64,000 bases of DNA from Halopseudomonas bauzanensis (GTDB lineage: Bacteria; Pseudomonadota; Gammaproteobacteria; Pseudomonadales; Pseudomonadaceae), in assembly GCF_900114735.1 (NCBI RefSeq), contig NZ_FOUA01000007.1, forward strand, positions 82,083 to 146,082, read 5' to 3'. Under the pieces are notes generated by a model. It saw only the letters and a list, made by a program, of their open reading frames with translations, ran no database searches and was not told the DNA's origin. The position numbers and the translations under genes are program-made. Shown piece by piece: positions 7,116 to 18,150 of the stretch (position 1 is its first letter; each line of letters opens with the position of its first letter).

Positions 7116-10100
7116 TCAGAAATCGATGCGGTAGAAAAAATCCAGGGAGCTGACCAGGCCGCCAACGGCTTCCAGGTACAGGCGTTTGGTCAGATCGTAA
7201 CGCACGGCCAACCGGTTTGCCTGTTCAAACACCCCTACACCATAGCGCAGACTCAACTTCTCGGTGAGATAGCCGGTGGCTACCACACTGGTTGTCAGGC
7301 CGCTGCCCTCGGTATCCAACTGAAAATCATCAATACCGAGCGACCCGGCAATGTTCTTCGCCAGCGGCGTGCTACCGGCCATGCCCAGCGCCAGCGCGGC
7401 CTGACCCAAGACGTTGCTGTCACCGGTATCGGCACCCAGCGGGCGCCCGAGGATCAGGTAGGCCAACGCCTGCTCCTGGGCCATGCTCGGCTCAGAAAAC
7501 ACCTCGGATATGGGCGCATCGGCCTGGCCGGTCAGGCGCAGGCCAGCGATGACATCATCGACCCGGCGGATGGCTTCGATATCCAGGTAGGGCTTGCTGA
7601 TCGGGCCGGCGAACAGAATCTGCGCCCGCCGCAATTCCAGGCGCTGGCCGTAGCCGCGAAAGCGTCCGTCCAGAATATTCAGGTTACCAGCGGCGGTCAT
7701 GTTTTCGCGCACATGCAGCCGGCCACTGAGCCGGCCAGTGAGACCGAAGCCGCTGAAGTTCAGCTGATCACCGATCAGCAGCTGGATGCCCATGCTGATG
7801 CCCAGCGGCAGGGATTCTTCCGTCTCTTCGGTGGCACCGACAATCTCTGCGTCCGGTGACACTCGGACGGCGGCCGGCGGCAGCTCTCGCACGGTAATAT
7901 CCCCCTCGGGAATCGCGATGGTGCCGGTGAGCGCGAGGTTATTGTCGGCCAGACCGATATGCAGATCCGGGCTGGCCAACAGGTCAGCGTAGGGATCGAC
8001 GCGGATTGGCAGGTTGGTACCGGTCAGGCTGATATCCACGGCCAGGGCCGGTGCCCAGGCGGCGGTGCCGGCGAGCTGGCCCTGCCCTTCCCCGCTCTGC
8101 CATTGCCCATCGATCACGGCCTGCTGACCGGTGACACCCACCTGCATCCGCAACTGCTTGAAGCTGACCGGCAGCTCCGGTCCGCTGATTTCACCATTGC
8201 TCAGCAAAATATCGCCGTCTACTTGCGGCTCGGTGAGCGTCCCGGCCAAGGTGCCGCGGCCAATCAGGTCTCCGTTGAGCGTGTCGACCTGCGGCAGGAA
8301 GGGTCGCAGGATATCCAGTTGCACATCGCGCAGATCGAAGCGGCCGTCGAGACGCTGGGCGCCGCCGGGGTCGGCAATATCGGCCTGGACATCAAGATTG
8401 CCGAGCCCGTCACTGACCAACTGCAGCCGACTACGGGCCTGCTCGGGATCGAGCTGGATGGTGAATTCCAGGTTTTCGTAGGGGAAGGTCAATGGCTGGT
8501 CCGGGTTGTTGACCCGCAGCTCACCGTTACGGCTACTGACCACCACGTTGGCCCGTGGCTCGGCACCCACCGCCTGGCGAAATTGCGCTTCGGCATTGAG
8601 CGTTGCATCCCAGATCAGGTCATCCGGCAGCCATTCCTGCAACGAGGCCAGCGGGAAATCGGTGAGTCTGAGATTTACCTGCCGGTCGGGCATCAACCGT
8701 TGTTCGCCATTGAAACAGAGCTGGCTCTGCAGGTGACTCCAGCAGTGGGCGCCCAGACGCAGTTCGCCATTGGCCAAGCGATAGTTCAGGGCTGCGGAGT
8801 CGTTCAGTTGCCAGACCATGTCTTCAGCGGCGATGCTGGCGTCGCGCAACTGGCCCTGCCAGCGTTCGTCATTCAGGCTGCCGGTCAGGCTCGTATCCAG
8901 ATCCACCAGGCCGCCTTGCAGATCAATCGCCAGCTGATGCGATGCCCGGGTGCCGTCAAGTACCAGGCTGAGGTTGCCCAGCCGGGTATCACCGTTGCGC
9001 AGGCGGCTGGCAGAAAGGGTCAGATTGCCGGGCAACTGATCATTGAGCGTGACCCGGCCGTCAGCGCTGAGCGCCGCCAGGCCGAAATCGGCATAGCCCA
9101 TCCGCTCACCCTGCAATGCCAGCGTCACGGTCGGTTCATTTGCCGATCCCGATGCCTCGGCGTTACCTACCAGACTGCCAGACAGCCCCGGCCACAGCGT
9201 TGCCATGCGCGCCAGGTTGATATCGAAGCGGCCTTCTACGGTCTGCCCCCAGTGCCCTGCACCACGGATACGGTTGTCACCCTGGCGCAGCTCCAGATCG
9301 GTGATCTGCCAGCCCGTTTCGGCGCTTGCCACAGCGCCGGATAGGGCCAGGGGCTGGCGTCGCAAGGTGCCGCTCAAGTCCCAGTCGGCAGTCAGTTGCA
9401 GTTGCTCATCGCGGATACTGCCGGAGCTGGTTACCGGGCCATTCAGCGAGCCGGGCAACTCGGCTGCGAACATCTGCGGATTGAGCTCTTGCAACAGCAG
9501 TCTGACGTCCCAGGCAATGCCATCGAGCAGGCTCAGCGCCGCTTCACCAGTGAGGCTGCCTTGCTCGGTGGTCAGCGCCAAGGGGGCGATATCGATATGT
9601 TCCGGGGTTCCGCTGAGGGCCAGTTGCAGATCGGCCTCCTGCTCTCCCACCCCGCCGAGTTGCGCCTGCAGTGCCGCGTCGAATGCCATATCCCGCAGAT
9701 TGGCCTCAAGATCCAATTGGTGCACTTCCAGCGGTCCGATATCCTGCGGATACAACCATTGCCACGGAAACTGTTGCATGGCGAGCTGCGCATCGGCGGT
9801 GAGTACGTCAGACCAGCCAGCATTGGCTGTGAGCCTGAGTTCCCGTTCCGGCTGCTCAGCCACGACCAGATGCAAGTTCAGGTCGGATACGCCGGTGCTC
9901 GTGGCCTGGCCGCGTACGGTGAGGTCTATCCTGCCACCTTCCCCCGGCAAATGGCTGTCGGCCTGCAATGCGATGCCTCTCTCCAGATCACCGGCCAGGT
10001 TCACCACCAGGTCGTTCAGGGTCAGGCTGGGCGGCAGAGACTCTAGCGCCAGAAAAGAAGGCTCGCCGCGCCACTGGGCTGTCAGCGGCAGCTCGGCTTG

Positions 10101-10838
10101 CAGTGGTTGGACGTCAGCGGTCAGCACGCCGGACAGATAACCGCTGCTGCGGGCTTCCAGCTGCAGCTGGGCAACGCTTCCATCGATGCGGGCCTGCAGC
10201 TCCCAAGGGCGTTCATCCATCGGCGGCAAGGTCAGTGCGGTTACCACCCGCAGCGGCCAGTCGCCGCTCATGCGCAGATCGCCTTCCAGGTCCCAGGTCA
10301 GGTCGGGCCCCTGACCGCTGAAGTGGGAGATATGCAGCTGGTCGCCGCTGAGCTGAGCCTGCAGGGAAATATCGTGAAGCAGCGCTTCTTCGCCGTTCAC
10401 CCACACCTCACCGATGCGCGCTTCCTGCAATTGTATGCCCAGGGGCAGGCGGATCTCCGGCAGGGTGATGTCCTGCCGTGGCTCGTCCGGCTCATCCGAG
10501 GGGGTGGTGTGTACCTGAATGCGCTCCGCCGAGAGCAGGTCGATGCACAGGCGTTTGCCGCGCAGGCAGCCGGGTGTCCAGGCCAGTTCCAGCTCATCAA
10601 TGGTCAGTTCGATACCAGTGTCACGCCAGGCCACCTGGGAAAAATGCCAGCCCTGCCACAACTGCCCGCCACTGAACTCCAACTGCAGGCGCGGCTCCAG
10701 TTCCGGCAGCTTGCCAAACAGCCATCGATTGGCCCCTTCGCTGGACAGCACCGCCAGCAGGATCGCCACCAACAGCACAGGCACTGCCAATAGAATGAGC
10801 AGCCCGCGCAACAGCGCCTTGAGTAGAAACCCCGTCAC
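7116..10838 (-). CDS. tamB: TamB, inner-membrane-anchored translocation/assembly module subunit
   Basis: This 1240-residue protein bridges the inner membrane and TamA. It acts in outer-membrane protein insertion and, with other AsmA-like proteins, in phospholipid transport to the outer membrane. An N-terminal hydrophobic anchor spans about residues 7-28 (LLRGLLILLAVPVLLVAILL). A very long beta-rich body follows, and the C terminus is a DUF490 domain ending RLYLEAVGGLVSSLDFFYRIDF, with the expected terminal phenylalanine. The start is GTG, sharing bases with the tamA stop (GTGA overlap), which implies translational coupling. Length is typical for Pseudomonas TamB. Confidence 0.95.
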   Translation of the reverse strand: MTGFLLKALLRGLLILLAVPVLLVAILLAVLSSEGANRWLFGKLPELEPRLQLEFSGGQLWQGWHFSQVAWRDTGIELTIDELELAWTPGCLRGKRLCIDLLSAERIQVHTTPSDEPDEPRQDITLPEIRLPLGIQLQEARIGEVWVNGEEALLHDISLQAQLSGDQLHISHFSGQGPDLTWDLEGDLRMSGDWPLRVVTALTLPPMDERPWELQARIDGSVAQLQLEARSSGYLSGVLTADVQPLQAELPLTAQWRGEPSFLALESLPPSLTLNDLVVNLAGDLERGIALQADSHLPGEGGRIDLTVRGQATSTGVSDLNLHLVVAEQPERELRLTANAGWSDVLTADAQLAMQQFPWQWLYPQDIGPLEVHQLDLEANLRDMAFDAALQAQLGGVGEQEADLQLALSGTPEHIDIAPLALTTEQGSLTGEAALSLLDGIAWDVRLLLQELNPQMFAAELPGSLNGPVTSSGSIRDEQLQLTADWDLSGTLRRQPLALSGAVASAETGWQITDLELRQGDNRIRGAGHWGQTVEGRFDINLARMATLWPGLSGSLVGNAEASGSANEPTVTLALQGERMGYADFGLAALSADGRVTLNDQLPGNLTLSASRLRNGDTRLGNLSLVLDGTRASHQLAIDLQGGLVDLDTSLTGSLNDERWQGQLRDASIAAEDMVWQLNDSAALNYRLANGELRLGAHCWSHLQSQLCFNGEQRLMPDRQVNLRLTDFPLASLQEWLPDDLIWDATLNAEAQFRQAVGAEPRANVVVSSRNGELRVNNPDQPLTFPYENLEFTIQLDPEQARSRLQLVSDGLGNLDVQADIADPGGAQRLDGRFDLRDVQLDILRPFLPQVDTLNGDLIGRGTLAGTLTEPQVDGDILLSNGEISGPELPVSFKQLRMQVGVTGQQAVIDGQWQSGEGQGQLAGTAAWAPALAVDISLTGTNLPIRVDPYADLLASPDLHIGLADNNLALTGTIAIPEGDITVRELPPAAVRVSPDAEIVGATEETEESLPLGISMGIQLLIGDQLNFSGFGLTGRLSGRLHVRENMTAAGNLNILDGRFRGYGQRLELRRAQILFAGPISKPYLDIEAIRRVDDVIAGLRLTGQADAPISEVFSEPSMAQEQALAYLILGRPLGADTGDSNVLGQAALALGMAGSTPLAKNIAGSLGIDDFQLDTEGSGLTTSVVATGYLTEKLSLRYGVGVFEQANRLAVRYDLTKRLYLEAVGGLVSSLDFFYRIDF

Positions 10839-12541
10839 AGTTCGGCACCCATGGAGAAGTGTATGCGGAAGCCCTCATCCGGATCGCTCATAGACCTGGC
10901 CAGATCCAGGCGGATCGGGCCTACCGGCGAGACCCAGCGTATGCCTACCCCGGTGCTGGTCTTCATCGGGCCTTTCCAGCTGTCCACCGCATTACCGTGG
11001 TCTATGAACACTGCCGCGCGCCATTTGGGGCGGAACTCGTATTGGTATTCCCCGCTGGTGGCCAGCAGGTAGCGCCCGCCTATACGCTCGCCAGTATCAT
11101 CGGTAGGTGCCAGGGTACGGTAATCGTAACCACGTACGCTCTGGTCACCACCGGCAAAGAAGCGCAGCGATGGCGGCACGCTGGAAAAGCCATCGCTGGC
11201 GATGCCGCCGACCTGGGCGCGGGTCAGGAAACGGTGGTTGTCCCACAGGGTATACAGCCCCTTGGCAGCGAGATTCAGGCGCAGGAAGTCGATATCGGAA
11301 AGGATGCCGGCCTTGGCGCCCTGCAGATCCATCATCAGACTGTAGCCGCGGCTCGGGTCCATGCTGTTGTCGCTGACGGTACGCTGAAAGCCGAGGCTGG
11401 GAATCAGCAGAGTGCTGCGGCCGGAGTCGTCGCCGAGCGAATAGCGTTCCTGCTCCAGGCGCAGACCGATGCTGCGGTTCCAGCCGTTCTCCAACCGTCG
11501 CTGCAACAAGCCGCCGATGACCATGCTCTGGCTTTCGGTATCGTCGATATCCTCGCGCTGCCAGCCGGAGAAGAAGCGCAGATGGCTGGACTGAGGCGGC
11601 GTGAGAGGGATCTGATACCAGGACGTTATCTTCTGTCGGGGGGCAGACACCTCCAGCTCGGCGCCACGACTGTGCCCTCGGGAATTGAGCCAATGCTGCG
11701 TCCAGTCAGCCTTCACGCGCGGCCCTACGTCGGTGGAAAAACCGCCACCGAAGCCCAGCGAGTGGGGCTTGCGCGCCTTGAGTTGGGCCTGCACAGGGAT
11801 TATCCCATCCACCGCAAGATCAGCCGGTGCGGTAACCTGCACCGCTTCGAAGTAACCACTGGATAGCAGCTCGCGATTGAACTCGGCAATCAAATCCGCC
11901 TCGTAGGGTACCCCATAGCGAAACGGCACCATGCGCTGCAGCAGATCGGCATCGAAAGGCGTTTCGGAAAAGCTCACCTCACCGAGGCTGTAGCGTTCTC
12001 CGGTGTCATAGCGAAGAATGATATCCGCCAGATTGTCTTCGACATCGATCAGCAGCCGGTTTTCCAGAAACTCGGCGGAAAAATAGCCGTGCTGCAAAGC
12101 CTGGTTCTGCAGCAGACTCTTGGTGTCTTCATAATGGCCATGGTGCAGCTGCGCGCCGGGCATCATGTGGCGGCTGAGGGGGAAGTTGAAATAGTCCGCA
12201 TCCTGGCCCGCCCCGCTTACCTCCAGGGTCACGTTATCCAGCCGCACGGGCTCGCCCAGGGTCACTTCCAGCAGCAGCACCGGGTCGGTATCCTCGCCGG
12301 TGACCCGCGGGCGTACCCGGGCATGGTAATAACCCAGTGCCTGAAGCGCGCTGAGTGCCTGCTCCCGGCTGGACCGGGCCAGGCGCCACATGGCTTCGCG
12401 GCTGGTGGCCGTCACAGGCCCGATGAAGGCCTCAATATTCTTGCGGGCCGCATCATTGCGTGGCTCGACCTGCACCTCGAGTTCCGCATGGGCGACCGTG
12501 GTGAACAGCAGTAGAGCCAGCAATATGGAAAAACGGACCAT
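10835..12541 (-). CDS. tamA: TamA, Omp85-family outer-membrane translocation/assembly protein
   Basis: This protein of about 568 residues is the outer-membrane partner of TamB. A signal peptide [19 protein letters not shown] is followed by three POTRA-like domains (about 25-255) and a 16-strand Omp85 barrel. The barrel carries the lid-lock region near [11 protein letters not shown] and the C-terminal motif [12 protein letters not shown]. The chosen ATG at 12541 gives a clean signal peptide and has GGAACAG upstream. ATG at 12556 or TTG at 12559 would add five or six residues. The end overlaps the tamB start by four bases. It is divergent from xthA. Confidence 0.94.
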   Translation of the reverse strand: MVRFSILLALLLFTTVAHAELEVQVEPRNDAARKNIEAFIGPVTATSREAMWRLARSSREQALSALQALGYYHARVRPRVTGEDTDPVLLLEVTLGEPVRLDNVTLEVSGAGQDADYFNFPLSRHMMPGAQLHHGHYEDTKSLLQNQALQHGYFSAEFLENRLLIDVEDNLADIILRYDTGERYSLGEVSFSETPFDADLLQRMVPFRYGVPYEADLIAEFNRELLSSGYFEAVQVTAPADLAVDGIIPVQAQLKARKPHSLGFGGGFSTDVGPRVKADWTQHWLNSRGHSRGAELEVSAPRQKITSWYQIPLTPPQSSHLRFFSGWQREDIDDTESQSMVIGGLLQRRLENGWNRSIGLRLEQERYSLGDDSGRSTLLIPSLGFQRTVSDNSMDPSRGYSLMMDLQGAKAGILSDIDFLRLNLAAKGLYTLWDNHRFLTRAQVGGIASDGFSSVPPSLRFFAGGDQSVRGYDYRTLAPTDDTGERIGGRYLLATSGEYQYEFRPKWRAAVFIDHGNAVDSWKGPMKTSTGVGIRWVSPVGPIRLDLARSMSDPDEGFRIHFSMGAEL

Positions 12542-12699
12542 TTTCTGTTCCAGCATCAATATGGCATCGTGGTTCAGCGTTTCCTAACCTGCCGGACGGG
12601 TTGGTGCGGCCAACTTGCCGCCGGGGAATGCTAACATGCAGACCGCCTCTGGCCGATACGCATTCCGGCTTTCCCGTTTTCTTCAGGATAGGAATTTTG

Positions 12700-13515
12700 A
12701 TGAAAGTTGTCTCGTTCAATATCAACGGCTTGCGCGCCCGCCCTCACCAGTTGCAGGAGCTGGTCAGCAAGCACTCGCCCGATGTCATCGGTCTTCAGGA
12801 AACCAAGGTGGATGACCCTGCGTTTCCGCTGGAGTCGGTTCAGGCATTGGGTTATCACGTGCATTTTCATGGTCAGAAAGGCCATTACGGCGTGGCGCTG
12901 CTGACCCGCGAAGAGCCGCTGTGGGTACGCAAGGGGCTGCCCAATGATGGTGAGGAGGCACAATGCCGCATGATCAGTGCCGCCCTGCCCTGCGCTGATG
13001 GCTCGCCGCTGGTTGTATTCAATGGCTACTTCCCCCAGGGCGAAAGCCGGGCTCATCCCATCAAGTTTCCGGCCAAGACCAGGTTCTATGCGGATCTGCA
13101 GGAGCATCTGCAGCAGGATTATGCGGCCGATCAGCGGATCGTGGTCATGGGGGATCTGAATATTTCGCCACAGGATTGCGATATCGGTATCGGCGAAGCC
13201 AACGCCAAACGCTGGTTGCGTACCGGCAAGTGCAGCTTTTTGCCCGAGGAGCGCGAGTGGCTCCAGCGGCTCAAGGACTGGGGGCTGGTCGATACCTTCC
13301 GGCATATGAATCCCGCGGTGAATGATCGGTTCAGCTGGTTCGACTACCGCAGCCGCGGCTTCGAGGATGACCCCAAACGCGGCCTGCGCATCGACCTGGT
13401 AATGGCCAGCCGCGGTCTGATCGACCAATGTGTCGATACCGGCATCGACTATGACATCCGTGCCATGGAAAAGCCGTCGGACCATGCGCCGGTGTGGGCC
13501 AGCTTCAACGTCTGA
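12700..13515 (+). CDS. xthA: Exodeoxyribonuclease III
   Basis: This 271-residue Mg-dependent AP endonuclease and 3'-5' exonuclease acts in base excision repair. The EEP-fold motifs are visible: [17 protein letters not shown] with the metal-binding glutamate, [11 protein letters not shown], and the terminal [10 protein letters not shown] with the catalytic histidine. The ATG at 12700 has AGGATAGGA upstream. The frame stays open another 33 codons upstream, but those residues do not resemble the family. A strong hairpin follows the stop. Confidence 0.96.
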   Translation: MKVVSFNINGLRARPHQLQELVSKHSPDVIGLQETKVDDPAFPLESVQALGYHVHFHGQKGHYGVALLTREEPLWVRKGLPNDGEEAQCRMISAALPCADGSPLVVFNGYFPQGESRAHPIKFPAKTRFYADLQEHLQQDYAADQRIVVMGDLNISPQDCDIGIGEANAKRWLRTGKCSFLPEEREWLQRLKDWGLVDTFRHMNPAVNDRFSWFDYRSRGFEDDPKRGLRIDLVMASRGLIDQCVDTGIDYDIRAMEKPSDHAPVWASFNV

Positions 13516-13525
13516 GGCGCCCAAT

Positions 13526-13551
13526 CAGCGGAGCCGTTTCCGGCTCCGCTG
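13526..13551. terminator. Hairpin between convergent xthA and clpA
   Basis: CAGCGGAGCCG and CGGCTCCGCTG form a perfect 11-bp stem with a TTTC loop. It lies between two converging genes (45-base gap). There is no T-tract, but stem strength makes a shared terminator plausible. Confidence 0.65.
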
Positions 13552-13560
13552 CCAGGCCGG

Positions 13561-15828
13561 TCAGGCCATCTCTTCTTCTGGCACATCCAGCACCAGCTCG
13601 CCGTCGCGCAGGGTGACATGCACGGTGCCGCCATGCTCGGCCAGATCACCAAACAGGATCTGCTCTGCCAGCGGCCGCTTGATCCGGTCCTGGATCAGGC
13701 GTGCCATGGGCCGCGCACCCATCAGCGGGTCGTAACCATGTTCCACCAGCCAGTTACGAGCGTCTTCATCCACGTCCAGCAGTACATGCTTGTCTTCCAG
13801 CTGGGCCTGTAGTTCGGTGAGGAACTTGTCCACCACGAACTTGACGCTGTCGTGGCTGAGCCGGCCAAACTGAATGATGGCATCCAGGCGGTTGCGGAAC
13901 TCAGGCGTGAAGGTCTTCTTGATCACCTCCATTGCATCGGTGGTGTGGTCCTGGGTGGTGAAGCCGATCGACGACCGGGCCATGGACTCTGCCCCGGCGT
14001 TGGTGGTCAGCACGATGATCACGTTGCGGAAATCCGCCTTGCGACCATTGTTGTCGGTCAGCGTACCGTGGTCCATGACCTGCAGCAGCAGATTGAAGAC
14101 TTCCGGATGGGCCTTCTCGATTTCGTCCAACAGCAATACGCAGTGCGGCGTCTTGTTGATCGCCTCGGTGAGCAGACCGCCCTGATCGAAGCCGACGTAA
14201 CCCGGAGGCGCGCCAATCAGCCGTGATACGGTATGCCGCTCCATGTATTCGGACATGTCGAAGCGCAGCAACTCCACCCCCAGGCTCTTGGCGAGCTGGC
14301 GAGTCACTTCGGTCTTGCCCACCCCGGTCGGGCCGGCGAACAGGAACGAGCCTACCGGCTTGTCGGCGGACTTCAGCCCGGCGCGGGACAACTTGATGGC
14401 TGTGCTGAGCGCATCGATGGCCTGGTCCTGGCCAAATACCACCAACTTCAGGTCTCGCTCCAGATTCTTCAGCAGTTCCTTGTCGCTGGTGGAGACATGC
14501 TTGGGTGGAATCCGTGCGATCTTCGCGACGATGGCTTCCACTTCGGCAACGTCGATGCACTCGGGCCGCTCATCCTGCGGCTTGAGACGCTGGTAGGCTC
14601 CTGCCTCGTCAATCACATCGATGGCCTTGTCCGGCATGTGCCGATCATTGATATAACGGTCGGCCAGTTCCGCCGCCGCCTTCAGCGAATCGTCGGTATA
14701 GCGGATGCCATGGTGGTCCTCGAAGCGGCTGCGCAGCCCCTTGAGAATCTGGATGGTGTCGCTGACGGAAGGCTCGGCCACATCGACTTTCTGAAAACGC
14801 CGCGCCAGGGCCCGGTCTTTCTCGAAAATGCCGCGAAATTCCTGGAAGGTGGTCGAACCAATGCAGCGAATTTCGCCTGAGGACAGCAGCGGCTTGAGCA
14901 GATTGGACGCATCCATCACCCCGCCGGATGCGGCGCCCGCGCCGATGATGGTATGAATTTCGTCAATGAACAGGATCGCCTGGGGACGCTTCTTCAGCGC
15001 CTTGAGCAGCGCCTTGAAGCGCTTCTCGAAATCGCCCCGGTACTTGGTACCTGCCAGCAGCGCACCGAGATCCAGCGAGTACACCACTGCCTCAGTGAGA
15101 ATGTCCGGCACTTCGCCATCGACGATACGCTTGGCCAGCCCTTCGGCGATAGCCGTCTTGCCGACGCCGGCCTCACCGACCAGCAGCGGGTTGTTCTTGC
15201 GTCGCCGCACCAGGATTTGCGCCACCCGCTCGACTTCCGCTGCACGGCCGACCAACGGATCGATCCGCCCCAGCCGCGCCTGCTCGTTCAGGTTGCTGGC
15301 GTAGGACTCCAAAGGATTATTAGCGGCCACCGCCTCGCCACCCTCCTCATCAAGGTTCTCCTGCTCGGCCTGCATGCTCTCGTTATCATCGGCCACCTTG
15401 GAGATGCCATGGGAGATGAAATTGACGATGTCGATGCGGGCGATGTGTTGTTGCTTGAGGAAGAACACCGCCTGGCTTTCTTGCTCACTGAAGATCGCAG
15501 CCAGCACGTTGGCGCCATTCACTTCGCCTTTGCCGGAGCTCTGGACGTGGAACACGGCGCGCTGCAATACGCGCTGAAAGCCCAGCGTGGGTTGGGTTTC
15601 GCGCTCGATGTCCTGGGTTGGAATCAAGGGTGTGGTGGAGTCGATGAACTCGGTCAGTTCCCGACGCAGCCGGTCCATGTCCGCACCGCATGCCCGCAGC
15701 ACGGCCACGGCGGCCTGGTTATCGAGCAAGGCCAGCAGCAGATGCTCGACAGTCATGAATTCGTGGCGTTTGCTGCGAGCATCCTTGAACGCCAGGTTCA
15801 GGGTGATCTCCAGATCTCGATTTAGCAT
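13561..15828 (-). CDS. clpA: ClpA, ATPase subunit of the ClpAP protease
   Basis: This 755-residue AAA+ unfoldase feeds substrates to ClpP. It has an N domain (about 1-145), first AAA+ module with Walker A GEAGVGKT (218-225) and Walker B ILFIDE (285-290), and a second module with GPTGVGKT (499-506) and VLLLDE (564-569). The IGF tripeptide (621-623) is the ClpP-docking loop. The start ATG has GAGGGGG upstream. clpS lies 34 bases upstream on the same strand, so the two probably form an operon. No clpP is present in the window. Confidence 0.97.
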   Translation of the reverse strand: MLNRDLEITLNLAFKDARSKRHEFMTVEHLLLALLDNQAAVAVLRACGADMDRLRRELTEFIDSTTPLIPTQDIERETQPTLGFQRVLQRAVFHVQSSGKGEVNGANVLAAIFSEQESQAVFFLKQQHIARIDIVNFISHGISKVADDNESMQAEQENLDEEGGEAVAANNPLESYASNLNEQARLGRIDPLVGRAAEVERVAQILVRRRKNNPLLVGEAGVGKTAIAEGLAKRIVDGEVPDILTEAVVYSLDLGALLAGTKYRGDFEKRFKALLKALKKRPQAILFIDEIHTIIGAGAASGGVMDASNLLKPLLSSGEIRCIGSTTFQEFRGIFEKDRALARRFQKVDVAEPSVSDTIQILKGLRSRFEDHHGIRYTDDSLKAAAELADRYINDRHMPDKAIDVIDEAGAYQRLKPQDERPECIDVAEVEAIVAKIARIPPKHVSTSDKELLKNLERDLKLVVFGQDQAIDALSTAIKLSRAGLKSADKPVGSFLFAGPTGVGKTEVTRQLAKSLGVELLRFDMSEYMERHTVSRLIGAPPGYVGFDQGGLLTEAINKTPHCVLLLDEIEKAHPEVFNLLLQVMDHGTLTDNNGRKADFRNVIIVLTTNAGAESMARSSIGFTTQDHTTDAMEVIKKTFTPEFRNRLDAIIQFGRLSHDSVKFVVDKFLTELQAQLEDKHVLLDVDEDARNWLVEHGYDPLMGARPMARLIQDRIKRPLAEQILFGDLAEHGGTVHVTLRDGELVLDVPEEEMA

Positions 15829-15862
15829 ACTGCCCCCTCATTGTGCGACTCTGGTCGCTCTA

Positions 15863-16213
15863 TTACGCTTCGCGTTCTATCTGACACATCAACGGGTGCT
15901 GACATTCCCTGGCATATTCATTTACCTGAGCCGCCTTGGTCTCGGCAATATCCCGAGAATAGACGCCACATACGGCTCTGCCCTCAGTATGGACCCTGAG
16001 CATGATCTGTGTAGCCTTTTCCCGATTCAGCATGAAGAAGACCTCCAATACCTCCACGACGAAATCCATCGGCGTGTAATCGTCATTGAGCATAATGACC
16101 TGATAGCGTGCCGGCGGCTGCAGTTCCGGTTTGCCGGTTTGTACCGCCAGACCATCATCTTCTTCGTGCTCCGGCTGCCCCGGCTCCTGCATGAACGTTA
16201 GTTGAGTTTCCAT
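15863..16213 (-). CDS. clpS: ClpS, N-end-rule adaptor of ClpAP
   Basis: This 116-residue adaptor hands proteins with N-terminal Leu, Phe, Tyr or Trp to ClpA. The pocket motif [10 protein letters not shown] (43-52) and H75 in [15 protein letters not shown] are the N-degron binding residues. The N-terminal 35 residues are flexible and acidic, as expected. The ATG at 16213 lacks an obvious Shine-Dalgarno, and an ATG seven codons further in is possible. It is divergent from cspD, a conserved pairing in this lineage. Confidence 0.95.
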   Translation of the reverse strand: METQLTFMQEPGQPEHEEDDGLAVQTGKPELQPPARYQVIMLNDDYTPMDFVVEVLEVFFMLNREKATQIMLRVHTEGRAVCGVYSRDIAETKAAQVNEYARECQHPLMCQIEREA

Positions 16214-16428
16214 CGTTGCAAATGTCTTTTGATCACATGGTGTATGTCAGGCTACAGGCAAAATGTGCACTGGTACACAGCTTGCCTGTACCCGCCTTGA
16301 CTTATCTCGATTCAATGTTAATAAGTGTAACAAGCCTGATACGTAATCCGTCATTCTCCGACATTCCGTGTCATGTGAGGTCACAGCAGGATTCACTACC
16401 CAGTATGGGGACAGCAGAGGAAAGCAGT

Positions 16429-16692
16429 ATGGAGATAGGTAAGGTCAAATGGTTCAACAATGCCAAAGGCTATGGTTTCGTGGTAGCCAATGGTCGCAAT
16501 GAAGACCTTTTTGCCCACTACTCAGCTATCCAGATGGATGGGTACCGAACGCTCAAGGCAGGCCAGCCTGTACAGTTCGACATCATCCAGGGTCCGAAGG
16601 GCCTGCATGCAGTCAATATCCAGGCCGTTGGTGAGCCGGTTCGCAAATCGGCTGAAATGACCGAAGCGGCTCCGGTGGCGACGCTTGTTTAA
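16429..16692 (+). CDS. cspD: CspD-type cold-shock-domain protein
   Basis: This 87-residue single-stranded nucleic-acid binding protein has RNP1-like KGYGFV and RNP2-like DLFAHYS, followed by IQMDGYRTLKAGQPV, which is typical of the CspD subgroup linked to replication inhibition in stationary phase. A C-terminal extension of about 18 residues follows the cold-shock fold. The ATG at 16429 is preceded by AGAGGAAAGCAGT. The frame is open for 71 more codons upstream without family similarity. A strong terminator follows. Confidence 0.92.
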   Translation: MEIGKVKWFNNAKGYGFVVANGRNEDLFAHYSAIQMDGYRTLKAGQPVQFDIIQGPKGLHAVNIQAVGEPVRKSAEMTEAAPVATLV

Positions 16693-16737
16693 CTGACACC
16701 TGCCCGCGTGTTCCTCGCTGTACCGGGCACTCTTACA

Positions 16738-16767
16738 CAAACAAGCCGGCATTTGCCGGCTTGTTTG
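16738..16767. terminator. Bidirectional terminator between cspD and icd
   Basis: Bases 16738-16750 (CAAACAAGCCGGC) and 16755-16767 (GCCGGCTTGTTTG) form a perfect 13-bp stem around ATTT, with AT-rich outer ends on both sides. It serves both converging genes. Confidence 0.85.
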
Positions 16768-16792
16768 TTATTGCTTCTGACTGCCGCTTGAA

Positions 16793-18049
16793 TTACATCG
16801 CAGCGATCAGATCATCACCGAACTCGGAGCACTTGCGCAGGACGGCACCGTCCATCAGACGCTCGAAGTCATAGGTAACGGTCTTGTTGGCGATGGCGCC
16901 TTCAGTACCCTTGATGATCAGGTCAGCCGCTTCTACCCAACCCATGTGGCGCAGCATCATTTCTGCGGACAGGATCAGCGAACCAGGGTTGACCTTGTCC
17001 TGACCGGCGTACTTGGGTGCAGTACCGTGGGTCGCTTCGAACATGGCAACCGAGTCGGACAGGTTGGCGCCCGGAGCAATACCAATACCGCCCACTTCGG
17101 CAGCCAGTGCGTCGGACAGGTAATCACCGTTCAGGTTCAGGGTAGCGATAACGTCATACTCGGCCGGGCGCAGCAGGATCTGTTGCAGCATGGCGTCGGC
17201 AATGGCGTCTTTCACGACGATGTTCTTGCCGGTGTTCGGGTTCTTGAACTGCATCCACGGACCGCCGTCCAGCAGCTCGGCACCGAACTCGTCACGAGCG
17301 ACTTCATAGCCCCACTCTTTGAAGGCACCTTCGGTGAACTTCATGATGTTGCCCTTGTGCACGATGGTCACGGAGCTACGATCATTGTCCACTGCGTACT
17401 GCAGAGCCTGGCGCATCAGGCGCTTGGTGCCCTGCTCGGAAACCGGCTTGATGCCAATGCCGCAGCCTTCGGTAAAGCGGATCTTGGTAACGCCCATTTC
17501 CTCGGTGAGGAACTTGATGACTTTCTTCGCTTCGGGGGAGTCGGCTTTCCACTCGACACCAGCGTAGATGTCTTCGGAGTTCTCACGGAAGATGACCATG
17601 TCGACGTCGCCGGGGTTCTTGACCGGGCTGGGTACGCCGGTGAACCAACGAACCGGACGCTGGCAGACGTACAGGTCCAGCTGCTGGCGCAGAGCTACGT
17701 TCAAGGAGCGGATACCGCCGCCTACCGGCGTGGTCAGGGGGCCCTTGATGGAAACAACGTAGTCCTTGACTGCATCCAGGGTTTCTTCCGGCAGCCAGGT
17801 GTCCTGGTCGTAGACCTGGGTGGCTTTCTCGCCGGCGAACACTTCCATCCAGGAGATCTTGCGCTTGCCACCGTAGGCTTTTTCCACGGCCGCATCGACT
17901 ACCTTGATCATGACCGGGGAAATATCAACGCCGATCCCATCACCTTCGATGTAAGGGATGATCGGGTTGGCAGGAACATTCAGGGTGAAGTCGGCGTTGA
18001 CGGTAATTTTGTCGCCGCTCGCCGGCACCTGGATCTTTTGGTATCCCAT
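16793..18049 (-). CDS. icd: NADP-dependent isocitrate dehydrogenase
   Basis: This 418-residue dimeric enzyme oxidises isocitrate to 2-oxoglutarate with NADP. The substrate and phosphorylation loop [12 protein letters not shown] contains the serine modified by AceK in enterics. [14 protein letters not shown] and the C-terminal [20 protein letters not shown] block define the E. coli Icd type rather than the monomeric enzyme. The gene sits at the isocitrate branch point against aceA at 25 kb, and its upstream region carries elements shared with aceA (18136-18150 and 18240-18265). It is divergent from the nudix gene. Confidence 0.97.
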   Translation of the reverse strand: MGYQKIQVPASGDKITVNADFTLNVPANPIIPYIEGDGIGVDISPVMIKVVDAAVEKAYGGKRKISWMEVFAGEKATQVYDQDTWLPEETLDAVKDYVVSIKGPLTTPVGGGIRSLNVALRQQLDLYVCQRPVRWFTGVPSPVKNPGDVDMVIFRENSEDIYAGVEWKADSPEAKKVIKFLTEEMGVTKIRFTEGCGIGIKPVSEQGTKRLMRQALQYAVDNDRSSVTIVHKGNIMKFTEGAFKEWGYEVARDEFGAELLDGGPWMQFKNPNTGKNIVVKDAIADAMLQQILLRPAEYDVIATLNLNGDYLSDALAAEVGGIGIAPGANLSDSVAMFEATHGTAPKYAGQDKVNPGSLILSAEMMLRHMGWVEAADLIIKGTEGAIANKTVTYDFERLMDGAVLRKCSEFGDDLIAAM

Positions 18050-18135
18050 TTGTGACTCCGTTGTGTGTCGTTGTCAGTGAAGACCCGGACGGTTGGTCCG
18101 AATCGGAAGAATACGGATTTGGTGGGCCGTATTGT

Positions 18136-18150
18136 TGTAGTTTTCCTACA
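18136..18150. promoter_or_regulatory. Operator-like dyad TGTAGT-N3-CCTACA upstream of icd
   Basis: TGTAGT (18136-18141), three T, then CCTACA (18145-18150). One base differs from a perfect TGTAGT/ACTACA pair. It lies 87-101 bases before the icd start. Confidence 0.55.

Noticed and set aside
7959..9344. 461-codon open frame antisense to tamB
   Set aside because: Composition is typical of a reverse-strand shadow, and tamB is continuous and complete.
16216..16428. N-terminally extended cspD starting at 16216
   Set aside because: The extra 71 residues are unlike any cold-shock protein and overlap the clpS promoter zone; ATG at 16429 has a good ribosome site.
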